Positions 17,560 through 27,291 of a stretch of DNA of 64,000 bases are shown here, one piece after another. Under the pieces are notes generated by a model, which worked only from the letters and a program-made list of their open reading frames with translations, was not told where the DNA came from and did not search any database. This DNA is from an uncultured Pirellula sp. Lineage in GTDB: Bacteria; Planctomycetota; Planctomycetia; Pirellulales; Pirellulaceae. The position numbers and the translations under genes were made by a program. Location: contig CAIOHR010000432.1 of NCBI GenBank assembly GCA_903858115.1, positions 111,629 through 175,628 of the forward strand, in the 5' to 3' direction. Every line of letters begins with the position of its first letter. The first letter of the stretch is position 1.

Positions 17560-19367
17560 GTGCCTGCACCAGAAGGGGCAGGAATCGCTGGCTTATTCGT
17601 CGTTGGTTTGGCTTCTTGCTTTTCTCGCCAAGGTTTCTTTTCTTGGTAGCTCTTGAGTTCGCCCTCCAGTTGCTCTAGTTGCTCGCTCTCTTCTTTCTTT
17701 CCGATATCGACAGCTTTCGTTGCAAACTCAATCGCCTTCTCGAAATCACCTTTTTCGGCATAAGCCGCTGCTAATGTGCTGAGAATATGCGCTTCGGCAT
17801 AATTCGTAAGCTCACATGCCTTTAGCCCCAGCTCCAAGGCGCGCTCGCCATCCCTAACCCCATCCTCCGGGCTGGTTGCGAGTAGCCAAGATAGATTGTT
17901 CAAGAGCGACGAACGAATGTCTTCGTTGACTGCTTCGGGCATCATACGGACAGCTTTTTCATAAGCAGAAACCGCATCTCCATGTTCGCCTTGGCTCAAT
18001 AGAATTTCACCTCGAAGCCGATAAGCCTGCCAATTCCCGTCGTTCGCTCGAGTAACCTGATCGATAACTCGTAGAGCCTGTTTGTGATTGTTGTTTCGCC
18101 AGTAGGCTAAACCAAGCTTGAGTTGCAGTTCCTCGCGGAGTGGACCAGGTTGAATTCGATTGATGAGCGATTTGTAATCGTCGATGGCTTCGGCGTATCG
18201 ATCGCTGTCCGTAGCAATATCGGCTCTCAAAAGAATGGCGTCCGCGTTGTCCTCTTCGATTTCAAGGATTGCTTCAACGTCTTTCAAACCCCCTTCAAAA
18301 TCCCCCGTACCAACCGCGAGTCTGGCTCGAAGCAGCATGGTTGGAACGTTGTTCTTGATGAGAGCCAACGAAGCATCTAAATCTTGTTTCGCTGCGTCCG
18401 CGTTTTCCTTTGAAGTGTGAATGAGAGCTCGCTGACGCAATAGAGCCGCTTTGATCTCGTCGTCGGTTGCAGCATCAATGCTTTTGGTGCTAAATGCGAG
18501 TGCGTCATCTATTTTTCCACTCTGGAGGAGAATCGTGATCTTGCTCGCGATAAATTCGATGTTCTCAGGTTCACTTGCCAGAGCTTTTTCCAGCGTCTGA
18601 AGTACCTTGTCAAATTTTTGTTGCGATTGCAGCAGCAACAGGTATCGCTTCAAGATATCCGCGTCGTTGGGATTGATCTCGTACGACTTCTCCATGTCGG
18701 CAATTTGGTCATCTGTCTCTTCTTGCATCGAAGCGCGGGTTGCATAAAGCTTTGCAAGCTTTTCGCGAACCTCTAAGCTCTTCGGCTTCGATTTGAGCAC
18801 TGGCTCCATTACCTTGATACCGTCGCTCAATACGTCACGTGCTTCCCCAAACTCTTGTCGATCTCGAAGGATCGCCGCTTTGATTACATAAGCTTCTATC
18901 AGGGAAGGATCTAATTCGATTGATCGTGACAAATCCTCAATAAACTCACCCAACGCTTTGCTGACACGAGCTTGCGAGCGGCGAGATTCCTGGAGATCTC
19001 GGATTCCGAACTCTACGCGTTGCTTTAGAACGGACGCCAAAAAAGTTTTTGCGGCTTCATCGCTCGCTGGCGACAGACCCTTTCGAATAGCGGAGTCGAC
19101 CAAGATGACAATCTCATTGAGTTTATCCAACGAGTCGACGTTGATTCTCATTTGAATCGCTTTGTCAAAATCCGCTTCCCCCGGTTTCGATTCAGGAATG
19201 ACAAGTTCCCCAGATCCCTTTTGTGGCTTGTCTTGCGCTACGGCAACTCCACCTTCCCACACAAGAAGAACCGAGCCTGTGGCGAGAGCTGCCAACAATT
19301 GCTTTCGAGCCAAAGCACGTCGAGTAGAAATCGCTGTAGGGTTGGCTGTAGGGTTTGTCGTAAACAT
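17556..19367 (-). CDS. Secreted TPR-repeat protein
   Basis: About 603 residues from the ATG at 19367, which gives a normal signal peptide: a Thr/Asn-rich head, ARKQLLAALATGSVLLVW and cleavage near AVAQ. An upstream in-frame ATG at 19493 would add 42 unlikely residues. The rest is a chain of TPR helices, with typical spacings visible at DLSRSIELDPSLIEAYVIKA, YEINPNDADILKRYLLLL, ALASEPENIEFIASK, LRADIATDSDRYAEAIDDYK and AYEKAVRMMPEAV. A Lys/Glu/Pro-rich tail follows. It acts as a periplasmic protein-interaction scaffold; no enzyme domain seen. It overlaps the rsmF-like gene by four bases. Confidence 0.8.
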   Translation of the reverse strand: MFTTNPTANPTAISTRRALARKQLLAALATGSVLLVWEGGVAVAQDKPQKGSGELVIPESKPGEADFDKAIQMRINVDSLDKLNEIVILVDSAIRKGLSPASDEAAKTFLASVLKQRVEFGIRDLQESRRSQARVSKALGEFIEDLSRSIELDPSLIEAYVIKAAILRDRQEFGEARDVLSDGIKVMEPVLKSKPKSLEVREKLAKLYATRASMQEETDDQIADMEKSYEINPNDADILKRYLLLLQSQQKFDKVLQTLEKALASEPENIEFIASKITILLQSGKIDDALAFSTKSIDAATDDEIKAALLRQRALIHTSKENADAAKQDLDASLALIKNNVPTMLLRARLAVGTGDFEGGLKDVEAILEIEEDNADAILLRADIATDSDRYAEAIDDYKSLINRIQPGPLREELQLKLGLAYWRNNNHKQALRVIDQVTRANDGNWQAYRLRGEILLSQGEHGDAVSAYEKAVRMMPEAVNEDIRSSLLNNLSWLLATSPEDGVRDGERALELGLKACELTNYAEAHILSTLAAAYAEKGDFEKAIEFATKAVDIGKKEESEQLEQLEGELKSYQEKKPWREKQEAKPTTNKPAIPAPSGAGT

Positions 19368-19507
19368 GATCGATGTATCGGTTATCAATAAAGGGTTAGC
19401 AATTCGTAGGTTCGAATTGTTCGGTGGCGATGCTGTTCTGTGATGTTGCATTGTATAGGTTTGACTACCTGCAATCCTAGCTCGATTGAGCAATCGGGAC
19501 TAGATTT

Positions 19508-19981
19508 TCACTCTTCGGCAAACGAGTTGGGAACACGCGACAAACTATCCGGCCACTCGGCGACGAAACTCCCATAAAAACACTGGGTAACCGGTATTTT
19601 CCTGGCGTATTTTAGACGTCCTGAATCCGCCGCATGGTACATCCACGCAGCGATCGTGCTGGATTGTCCAGATTCATCGAAGATCGTCGCATGTACCGCG
19701 ACACGTATGTACTCGTTGGACGTCCCACTTGGGTCGTATCCTTCGATTCGGTCCAAAACAAAGCAAGTCTCCTGTATGTCGCCGGGATGAATCTCCCAAA
19801 CCTCCCCCAGAATCAGGCCGTTTCCGTCGCATGCTGCAGGGTAGGGCCCTAAGTCATATAAATCGCCAGCCACCGTTGCCTGATGGACCCAGACCGGTTT
19901 TTTCGGCCAAATGCCACTCCGTAAATGGTTCCTCTTGAGCGTTCCGTAAACGAAAAACGCATGAATGCTGTCGTTGTTCAT
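19508..19981 (-). CDS. Gamma-glutamylcyclotransferase-like (GGCT/AIG2 fold) protein
   Basis: About 157 residues. The fold signature YGTLKRN (substrate-binding YGTL) is near the N-terminus. GDLYDLGPYPA and the acidic LDRIEGYDP carry the catalytic Glu position, followed by an AAWMYHA strand. Enzymes of this family release 5-oxoproline from gamma-glutamyl amines or glutathione products; the substrate is not defined here. GGGAG ahead of the ATG at 19981 decides the start; an ATG at 19999 is also in frame. It follows the large lipoprotein gene by about 20 bases. Confidence 0.75.
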   Translation of the reverse strand: MNNDSIHAFFVYGTLKRNHLRSGIWPKKPVWVHQATVAGDLYDLGPYPAACDGNGLILGEVWEIHPGDIQETCFVLDRIEGYDPSGTSNEYIRVAVHATIFDESGQSSTIAAWMYHAADSGRLKYARKIPVTQCFYGSFVAEWPDSLSRVPNSFAEE

Positions 19982-20002
19982 AAATCTCCCGAATGACATG
20001 CA

Positions 20003-22660
20003 CTATCTAGGGGACTTGGGACTCAAAGTCCAGCAACTCACTTCCTTTTCCAAAGCGACAATCAATTTGAGCTTCGAACCATGTGGCAAAATAGTAGCTC
20101 CAAATACTCTTTCGCCAAATGACATTTGGTCGGGAAGACCACCATCCCTTGTCTGCAAGTGAAGAACTCGGTTCGGGGCTGCTGCCAACCAATAGAACTG
20201 GTTCTTGTCGACGGTCGCGGCGGATAGAAGCCGACATTGTTCGGGCCGTACGGACAAAGCAGTGCTAAACAAAGGCTTGTAGGATCTATCTAACTGGATC
20301 GAACCTGTTTCACCCGATTCAAGCTTTCTTAACGCAACGAGATTCGGACCTTGGCGTCCTACACCCCAAACCCAGTTCCCAAACTCGGGACGAAACATTA
20401 GCTGCTGCGTCTGGCTGTTTAGGGACATGCCAGCCAGCGGGTCCAAGGCGGAATCGGACCAGAGCGAACTCCAGCCTACACAATTCGCGTCCATATCCAA
20501 TTGAGGGATGACACCCACCATTGATACCATATTCGACTCGAGTTTCGAGTTGGTTAACTTCTGAGTCGTTGGCTCAAACATCCTCAACCTCGATTTGTTT
20601 GTCGTCATACACAAAATCGGTGATCCGTCCTTCATGGCCCACATTGACGACTCAATCGATTCTCCTTCGTCCAATTTGATCTGAATCGCCTCGGTCGGTA
20701 CCCATGCTCCTGTCGTCCTTTTTGGTGCCACAAAGAACCAAAATCGCGGCAAACCTTCCGGAATCACAGCCACCCACCCGTGAGTCCATGGGTCGGGGCG
20801 AATGTGGATTCGTATTGCGTTGGTTGCCAATTCAATGGGGATACTCGAGACGAGAGACTTCTCTCCTGATTGATCGACGGTGAAAATACCTCCGCTTTCA
20901 TCAATCCCGGTAATCATGCGATAACCATTGTCTCTTTTAGCAAAAACATCATCCGCCATAGTGGCATCTGGAGCGACATGCGGGAGGTATAGTTCGCCGC
21001 CTGCTGCGGCCAATGGCTGTTCTAGCTTTAGAGCCCAGTCTCTCTCCATATCGTGATTCATCATCGGAAACGGAGCAATCTCTTGATGCATCTGCTCCAT
21101 GTTTTCAATCTGATCTTTATCCAGTATGTTTCTGTGCAAACGTGAAGCGTATCGGGCCTCGTCATGAACAGCATCCTGGATTTCACGCGTTGCCACGTCG
21201 ACGCCTTCCTTCAACGATTGAACGACATTTGGTAGCACTCGAAAGTTTGGTATCTCAGAAATCATATGCAGTCTGTTGTCGCGACCGATCACGACATTGG
21301 CAAACGTAAGGGAGACTCCACATAGTTTCTGCAATTCGTTCTTCGTATCCAATGCGAGCGGTAAGTCACAGTTCCACGCCTGCATCGCCACCTTCATTTT
21401 GTCGGCTGGTAAACTCGAAACCAAAATGATTTGACAAGTGCTTTTCAGCCCCTGATTCGAGAACTCCCGTTCTAATGCACGAATCTCATCCACGTACGAA
21501 CGACTCGCATTGGAATTGTCAATCCAAGCGAGCAAAGTGATCGGCGTTTTCCTCGCAGCGCTATCCAACACTTCTTTACCGTCGAAGTCCTTCAAAAGAA
21601 CCGGTGAGAGTAACTCGCCTAGCGCTTTGGGCTTGTTTCGAGGGGGTGGTTCAATGAATCGTCGAACGAGTAAATCGGTTGGTTTCCGAGGCAAACTCCA
21701 TTTGGACCAATCGATCTGGCTGTCTGCTTTGGCGGCGATCAGATCGACTGAAAATCGAATCTTAGTTCGATCAAATTCAGGCGGCATTGGCGGGGACGCC
21801 GCCAAGATGATCTCGATCGGCAATTCCTGACGCAAAATGAGCTTTCGAGTTGGATCTACCCATAGGACAAATCGTCCTTCGTTGTAAATGATCTCGACAC
21901 GATCGCAAGAAATATTGTCGAAATCATCCTTTGACAGCATTGCAAATTTGCCTTTGTCAAAAAAATACTGCATCGGCTTGGATGCCAACAACAATTCAAC
22001 AGCCAAAGGAGTCCCGACGTTGGGGATAGACAGCACTGGGAACAGATGATCTTCTAAAAGCCAATCTAGATCGATGGAATCAGGCAATGGCCGAACGACA
22101 CGTTGATTGTCAAAGATTGCGGTCAATCCATCGCCAACGATCGATTCAAAGGTTTGCGTCGTCCACATAGATCGCAACGCCCTAGCGTTCCATGCGAGTT
22201 TGTTGGGCCTTTCAAACGCAATCCTCAACGGTTGATTTACTAAAACGGGATCTTTCTCTAACGGGATAGAAAGGTGAAGTATCGCGTCGTCTTCATAGGA
22301 CTTTAGCGAACCATAGTTTGCTACACACTCAGCGACCAATCGTTTCGCTTCTTCCTCTGAGTCTGCAATGGGCGAGTCCGCTCTCTTCTTGTTTTCAGAA
22401 TCCGTGTTGCTCTCGACTTTTTTGCTAGATTCTGACTGCTTTCCGTTATTCTTGGTCAGTTCCTCGGCCGCTTTAGTGCTGCCGTCAGGACTTGCCTTCC
22501 TGGATGTCTCATTACCCAAGGAAGCATTGTTCGATTCAGGGTTAGGTTGGCATCCGAACATCGCAAAACCAAAAATGCAACCGGCCAACATGAAGAGGTT
22601 AACGCATTTTCGCCACATAAGATTTTCGGGCGCGATAATGGAGGAGGTATTCGAGAGCAT
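20003..22660 (-). CDS. Large lipoprotein: LolA/DUF2092-like + redoxin-like + propeller-like regions
   Basis: About 885 residues. The N-terminal hydrophobic run ends in AMFGCQPN, an imperfect lipobox, followed by a Ser/Lys/Asn/Glu-rich linker. Residues of roughly 110-300 form a LolA-like beta region of DUF2092 type (LRIAFERPNKLAW, DDFDNISCDRVEIIY, VLWVDPTRKLILRQEL). Next is a thioredoxin-like segment in which WIDNSNASR stands where CxxC would be, so it is not a redox enzyme. The C-terminal 350 residues are beta-rich repeats like a propeller. The ATG at 22660 follows the stop of the kinase-like gene by one base, so the two are tightly coupled. I infer an envelope partner of that pseudokinase; function unknown. 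Confidence 0.65.
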   Translation of the reverse strand: MLSNTSSIIAPENLMWRKCVNLFMLAGCIFGFAMFGCQPNPESNNASLGNETSRKASPDGSTKAAEELTKNNGKQSESSKKVESNTDSENKKRADSPIADSEEEAKRLVAECVANYGSLKSYEDDAILHLSIPLEKDPVLVNQPLRIAFERPNKLAWNARALRSMWTTQTFESIVGDGLTAIFDNQRVVRPLPDSIDLDWLLEDHLFPVLSIPNVGTPLAVELLLASKPMQYFFDKGKFAMLSKDDFDNISCDRVEIIYNEGRFVLWVDPTRKLILRQELPIEIILAASPPMPPEFDRTKIRFSVDLIAAKADSQIDWSKWSLPRKPTDLLVRRFIEPPPRNKPKALGELLSPVLLKDFDGKEVLDSAARKTPITLLAWIDNSNASRSYVDEIRALEREFSNQGLKSTCQIILVSSLPADKMKVAMQAWNCDLPLALDTKNELQKLCGVSLTFANVVIGRDNRLHMISEIPNFRVLPNVVQSLKEGVDVATREIQDAVHDEARYASRLHRNILDKDQIENMEQMHQEIAPFPMMNHDMERDWALKLEQPLAAAGGELYLPHVAPDATMADDVFAKRDNGYRMITGIDESGGIFTVDQSGEKSLVSSIPIELATNAIRIHIRPDPWTHGWVAVIPEGLPRFWFFVAPKRTTGAWVPTEAIQIKLDEGESIESSMWAMKDGSPILCMTTNKSRLRMFEPTTQKLTNSKLESNMVSMVGVIPQLDMDANCVGWSSLWSDSALDPLAGMSLNSQTQQLMFRPEFGNWVWGVGRQGPNLVALRKLESGETGSIQLDRSYKPLFSTALSVRPEQCRLLSAATVDKNQFYWLAAAPNRVLHLQTRDGGLPDQMSFGERVFGATILPHGSKLKLIVALEKEVSCWTLSPKSPR

Positions 22661-22661
22661 C

Positions 22662-24272
22662 TTATTCTTTGATCTTGTTGAGTTTGCCTTGTGCTCGTTC
22701 CACGAGCGATAACATCTCTTTGTTCCCATTGTACAAACTGATAACACTGTCCCATATTTGCTTAGCGCCTAGCAGATCACCGTTCGCATACTTCTTGTCC
22801 GCTTCGTCCAATCTTTCCTGAAGGAATCTTCGTAGTTCATCCGCGCTCGGAGGTTGCGATTCGATGTTGGCGATTTGTCGCCGCGCAAGATTGACAAAGG
22901 CTCGATCTTTTTCTTCGCTCTTGAGCAAAGTCACAATGGCTTTGTATTTATCGAGTGCCGTCACCCGATCTCCGAATTGTTCGAAACGATTGGCTTCCAT
23001 ATATTTGCGTTCACCTTCGGTCGAAGGATCACGCCCAAATCGCTTGTTCGTTTGAATTTTTTGTTCAGCGTTGACCATTTCAATTTCGACCAAACGTTCT
23101 TCAGCCCAAACAGCGGTCTCACTATTAGGGAATCGCTGGATGATTTCCAACAAGTAGCGATCTTTGGCTTCATTGATCGAGCCGACATCCTTCCGATCGA
23201 GGAAAATCTCTGCCCGTGCGCGCAGTGTTTTCTCCCCCAGCGGCAACATCAGATAACCGATTAGCCCGAGAACCGCGATCAAGATACCGAAAAGCACCAT
23301 GGGGCGTTCCATGAGACTTGGTGAATCATCGTAACCATCTGCGTTTTCTTTTCGCGTGCGCGACTTCTTCTTTTTTCGGCCCAATGCAGCCGCAGCTTCG
23401 TCTTTGTCTACATTCATCTGCAAAGGACTAAAACCGGAGATGGCATGCTCCCCAACTCCAACGCCAGAGCTTGCACGTTTTTGTGCTTCGCGAAGTGCCA
23501 TCGCGGTTGCGACTGCAGAGTAAGGTCGCTTCAAAGGATCTTTGTTCAGCAACTGTTCGATAATCGCGCTCAACCATACAGGACAATCGTAAACGATGGT
23601 TGCAACCGGCGCTGCCTCCGTCGTCAAAACCGCTTGACGAACCATGCCTGCATTTGCGCCTCCGAACGGAGCTGAACCCGTCAGCGCGTGATACAACGTC
23701 GCTCCCAGTGAGTAGAGGTCCGTTCCAATTTCGAGCTTACCCTTCGCCTCGATTTGCTCTGGCGGCTGATATGCTAAGTCCATGGGCTTCGGAGGCTTGT
23801 TCATGGCCGGCCCTGACCAGACTTCATTTAATTTGACGACCTCTCCTCCGAGTGTGAGTAGAACTTTGTCTGGCCGGATCCTACCATGCACCCATCCTGT
23901 TTCGTGGGCTTTTTGTAACGCATCACAAAGCTGTAGCCCGTAATCGAGCACAACCTCCCAAGTGAGCCTTTCCCGTCTTTCGAGCATGACATCCAGAGAC
24001 TCTCCCTCGACCAGTTCATAGACGAGATATGCGTCTTTCGCGTCAAAGCCACCTCCAAAACAACGCACAATACCAGGATGCTTCAGCGTTTTGACTCGCT
24101 CTAAATTGTTCGCAAACTCTTGCTTGCTCTCAGGCGTCATTCCCATCGGCATCGAAAAGACACGAACTGCAACTTGCGAACGTTGTTGAACGTGGATGGC
24201 GCGAAAGAATGTAGAGCCCGGTGAACCGAGCGGAGCCTCCAGAGCAAGTGGTCCGATGCGAGAACGGGTCAC
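22662..24272 (-). CDS. Serine/threonine kinase-like membrane protein, predicted pseudokinase
   Basis: 536 residues. Residues 8-265 have the PknB-like kinase fold: VAVRVF at beta-3, LVYELVEGESL hinge, YQPPEQI in the APE position and DLYSLGATLYHALTG. Every catalytic element is changed: beta-3 Lys is Arg37, HRD is HGR (129-131), the Asn after it is Lys136, and DFG is EVW (150-152). Phosphotransfer is therefore unlikely. A Lys-rich stretch (about 299-308) precedes one membrane helix at 325-345, and the C-terminal 190 residues are helical and extracytoplasmic, TPR-like. It sits 4 bases behind the nucleoside hydrolase gene and one base before the lipoprotein gene. Confidence 0.85.
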   Translation of the reverse strand: MTRSRIGPLALEAPLGSPGSTFFRAIHVQQRSQVAVRVFSMPMGMTPESKQEFANNLERVKTLKHPGIVRCFGGGFDAKDAYLVYELVEGESLDVMLERRERLTWEVVLDYGLQLCDALQKAHETGWVHGRIRPDKVLLTLGGEVVKLNEVWSGPAMNKPPKPMDLAYQPPEQIEAKGKLEIGTDLYSLGATLYHALTGSAPFGGANAGMVRQAVLTTEAAPVATIVYDCPVWLSAIIEQLLNKDPLKRPYSAVATAMALREAQKRASSGVGVGEHAISGFSPLQMNVDKDEAAAALGRKKKKSRTRKENADGYDDSPSLMERPMVLFGILIAVLGLIGYLMLPLGEKTLRARAEIFLDRKDVGSINEAKDRYLLEIIQRFPNSETAVWAEERLVEIEMVNAEQKIQTNKRFGRDPSTEGERKYMEANRFEQFGDRVTALDKYKAIVTLLKSEEKDRAFVNLARRQIANIESQPPSADELRRFLQERLDEADKKYANGDLLGAKQIWDSVISLYNGNKEMLSLVERAQGKLNKIKE

Positions 24273-24276
24273 AGGC

Positions 24277-25227
24277 TCAGCCTCCCCCAGTCGCCTGTCC
24301 AGCGAACTTCAATCCATTGATTACGCAATCTCGGACAGCTTCGATATCAACCCTATTGATAACCTCCACTCCTCGTCGGGTCGCAACATACGGACGCCGA
24401 TCCACTATGGTTGCTCCGCGTGTCAGCTCACCCAACTCCTCGACATCAACGCTGCAGTCCTCCGAACCAAACAATATGGGCTCGACCAAATAAGCGACGC
24501 CGAGAACAGCGTTTAAGTTGATTGCCTCTTGGCCTCGATGTTGCCGGTAGGTACGAAACAAATGCGGGACGATCGAATGTAGAACACTGCCCGCACGTGT
24601 GTGCTTCGCTGGCAGACTATTCAAAAAGTTGAGATCAAAAGTCACTTGGTGCGTGATCTCCAAGGGGATCAACGTCTTGGTCGTCGGAGATCGCAATACA
24701 GACGAAGCGCTGGATGGATCAAAATGCATGTTGAATTCAGCAGCCGCAGTCACATCGCCGATCCCGTGAGTCGAACCACCAACGATGACGATCTTGTCGA
24801 CTTGTTCCATGATCGATGGATCGCGTTGGAACGCTTTCGCCAATCCGGTCAGTGGTCCCAGGCACAGGATCGTGACCGAGTCGGGCGAGGATTTGATTTG
24901 ATCTGCGAGCAGTTTTTCACTGCTCATGATGTGCTGCCGTTGGATCGGCGTAAAATGGACATTGCCGAGTCCATCTTCACCATGCAAATACCGATTGTCC
25001 GTCACGGGGGCATCGTCAGGGTCGGTACCCGCACCAATGCGAGGGATCCGAGGCGGATCGAGTTTTTCCAGCAGCCCTACCACGTTCTGGGTGCACCGGT
25101 CCGATTCGACTGTTCCGGAGCAAGTCGTCACAGCAATGACGTCCAGCCGCGGATCGAAAAGAGCCAAGATCAACGCGATTGCATCGTCAATTCCTGGATC
25201 ACAATCAATGATAACTTTTCTCGCCAT
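24277..25227 (-). CDS. Inosine-uridine nucleoside N-ribohydrolase family
   Basis: Calcium-dependent hydrolase that splits nucleosides to base plus ribose for salvage. The defining IIDCDPGIDDAIAL motif is at residues 6-19, ILCLGPLTGLAKAF at about 120, VIVGGSTHGIGDVTAAAEFNMHFDP in the middle, and the ligand region PIL...DVEELGELTRGATIVDRR near the end. About 316 residues, typical. The ATG at 25227 is preferred to a TTG at 25236. It faces trpD divergently and heads a close run of minus-strand genes (4 bases to the pseudokinase gene). Purine versus pyrimidine preference cannot be told. Confidence 0.88.
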   Translation of the reverse strand: MARKVIIDCDPGIDDAIALILALFDPRLDVIAVTTCSGTVESDRCTQNVVGLLEKLDPPRIPRIGAGTDPDDAPVTDNRYLHGEDGLGNVHFTPIQRQHIMSSEKLLADQIKSSPDSVTILCLGPLTGLAKAFQRDPSIMEQVDKIVIVGGSTHGIGDVTAAAEFNMHFDPSSASSVLRSPTTKTLIPLEITHQVTFDLNFLNSLPAKHTRAGSVLHSIVPHLFRTYRQHRGQEAINLNAVLGVAYLVEPILFGSEDCSVDVEELGELTRGATIVDRRPYVATRRGVEVINRVDIEAVRDCVINGLKFAGQATGGG

Positions 25228-25347
25228 GCTGGACAAAAACCGATAGAAGGAGTCAACTCGTATTCTTCACGCAACTCTATTGTTGTACGTGACTTAGCCC
25301 CTTTTCGCTAGACGACACTACTTTCTATTTGGTATTGGTGACCGCCG

Positions 25348-26382
25348 ATGCTCGAAGATTTACTAGAAACCGTCCGCCAACGCACGGACTTGTCCGCCGA
25401 TCAAATGCAGCAGGCTATCATCTGGATGCTTGCAGGGCGGGTTGATCATGAGCAAATTCGGGAGTTGCTTTTGGCGCTTCGAGAAAAAGGCGAGGCCGTT
25501 TCCGAATTGGTCGGGGCCGCCCGGGCTATGCGGATCATGATGACCCCTATCCGTACCCAACGCAAAAACCTAGTCGACACTTGCGGTACGGGGGGCGATG
25601 GCGCGCGAACATTCAATATTTCAACGGCGACTGCCATCGTTGCCGCTGCTGCCGGTGCAACGGTTGCAAAACATGGCAATCGAAAAGTCACCAGCGCAAC
25701 AGGTTCCGCCGATGTGCTGTCGGAACTGGGAGTCAAAGTGGATGCTCCTCGCGACGTTGTCGAAAAATGTCTCAACGAAATCGGCATCTGCTTCTGCTTT
25801 GCTCCACTTCTTCACCCTGCGATGAAACAGGTCGCCGAAGTTCGACGTTCCCTGGGGGTCCCTTCGCTATTCAATTACTTGGGACCTCTCTGCAACCCAG
25901 CGGGGGCTCAATTTCAAATGATAGGAGTCGGAAGAGAAGACCTGCAAACCAAGATTGCTGCGGCCATGCTGCAACTACCGATAGAATCTGCCATCATCGT
26001 ACGCGGCGCCGATGGCATGGACGAGGTTACGCTCGCCGACGAAACCCATGTTCATCATATCGCCCACGGCATGCTAACGCAGACGACATGGTCACCCGAA
26101 TCATTTGGGCTCCCAGCTAGCAACACAAAGGAACTAGTAGTCGATGGACCTGCGGAAAGCGCCCAGGCCATCCGTTCTATACTAGCCGGCGAGAATGGCC
26201 CACGCCGCGATATCGTCGTTGCGAATGTCGCTGCCACATTATGGGTTTCCCAATTGACCCATTCGTTGTTGGACGGTGTCGCTCGTGCCCAACATGCGAT
26301 CGACTCGGGGAATGCGGCGGTGATTCTGGCTAAACTAGCAGAACACTCCCATCAATCCACTCCATCATGTCTCGATTCGTAG
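25348..26382 (+). CDS. trpD: Anthranilate phosphoribosyltransferase
   Basis: Second step of tryptophan synthesis: transfers phosphoribose to anthranilate. The PRPP loop is VDTCGTGGDGARTFNIST (residues 77-94), followed by VAKHGNRKVTSATGSADVL, the DAPRDVVEKCLNEIGICFCFAPLLHPAMK segment and FNYLGPLCNPAGAQFQMIGV. 344 residues, standard. No other trp gene is near, so the pathway is dispersed in this genome. A histone-deacetylase-like gene begins 12 bases later. Confidence 0.93.
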   Translation: MLEDLLETVRQRTDLSADQMQQAIIWMLAGRVDHEQIRELLLALREKGEAVSELVGAARAMRIMMTPIRTQRKNLVDTCGTGGDGARTFNISTATAIVAAAAGATVAKHGNRKVTSATGSADVLSELGVKVDAPRDVVEKCLNEIGICFCFAPLLHPAMKQVAEVRRSLGVPSLFNYLGPLCNPAGAQFQMIGVGREDLQTKIAAAMLQLPIESAIIVRGADGMDEVTLADETHVHHIAHGMLTQTTWSPESFGLPASNTKELVVDGPAESAQAIRSILAGENGPRRDIVVANVAATLWVSQLTHSLLDGVARAQHAIDSGNAAVILAKLAEHSHQSTPSCLDS

Positions 26383-26394
26383 AAATGGGAGCCC

Positions 26395-27291
26395 GTGAAA
26401 CTATTCTACTCAGATCACTTTGAGTTACCGTTACCAGATGGGCATCGATTTCCGATGTCCAAGTATCGATTGCTCCGAGATCGAATCGTAGCGAACCCTT
26501 TGCATGCGCAAGATGTGCTTTTAGTACCACCTGCAGCGACCGTGCAGCAATTGACCCTCGCACATGATCCTGACTATGTCAACCGCGTCTTTCATGGCCA
26601 ATTATCCGATATCGAACTAAAACGTATCGGCTTTCCCTGGTCCGAGAAAATGGTGGAACGTTCTCGCCGTAGTAGCGGCGCAACGCTTGCCGCCGCGAGA
26701 ACTGCACTCACCGAGAGAATTTCTGTCAACCTCGCCGGCGGTACGCATCATGCCATGCGAAGTGCAGGCGAAGGCTTTTGTGTCTTCAACGATGCTGCCG
26801 TCACCATTCTTACCTTGCGTGACGAAGGGTTGATTCGTCATGCATTGGTGGTCGATTGCGATGTTCATCAAGGGAATGGAACGGCAGAAATATTTGGAAA
26901 CGACCCTCACTGCTTCACTTTTTCTATCCATGGGGAAAAGAACTTTCCGCTCCGCAAACATCCAAGTTCGCTGGATATCGATTTGCCAGACGGAACAACC
27001 GATGGACACTATCTATCTGAGCTTCAGAGAGGCTTACAACAGTGCATAACCTCAGGACACTACGATCTGATGATCTATCTGGCTGGCGCAGATCCTTTCG
27101 AAGGAGATAGACTCGGACGATTGAAACTCACCAAACCAGGATTGATAGAACGAGATAGGGCGGTTCTGCAATTTGCACAAACCAATGCGATACCAGTCGT
27201 CATCGCGATGGCCGGCGGTTATGCCAAAAATGTTCATGACATTGTAGACATCCATGCGGCTACCGTCGCCACTGCCAAACAGTTTGCCTAG
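26395..27291 (+). CDS. Histone deacetylase superfamily hydrolase
   Basis: 298 residues with a GTG start. Arginase/deacetylase fold with all zinc-site motifs: GGTHHAMRSAGEGFCVFND (the paired His), VVDCDVHQGNGTAEIF (Asp and His ligands), IYLAGADPFEGDRLGRLKLT (second Asp) and a GGY near the C-terminus. Bacterial members are acetoin-utilisation (AcuC) or acetylpolyamine amidohydrolases, or lysine deacetylases; which applies is not clear, and the length is at the short end. It lies 12 bases behind trpD and is convergent with the metallopeptidase gene, overlapping it by 4 bases. Confidence 0.85.
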   Translation: MKLFYSDHFELPLPDGHRFPMSKYRLLRDRIVANPLHAQDVLLVPPAATVQQLTLAHDPDYVNRVFHGQLSDIELKRIGFPWSEKMVERSRRSSGATLAAARTALTERISVNLAGGTHHAMRSAGEGFCVFNDAAVTILTLRDEGLIRHALVVDCDVHQGNGTAEIFGNDPHCFTFSIHGEKNFPLRKHPSSLDIDLPDGTTDGHYLSELQRGLQQCITSGHYDLMIYLAGADPFEGDRLGRLKLTKPGLIERDRAVLQFAQTNAIPVVIAMAGGYAKNVHDIVDIHAATVATAKQFA

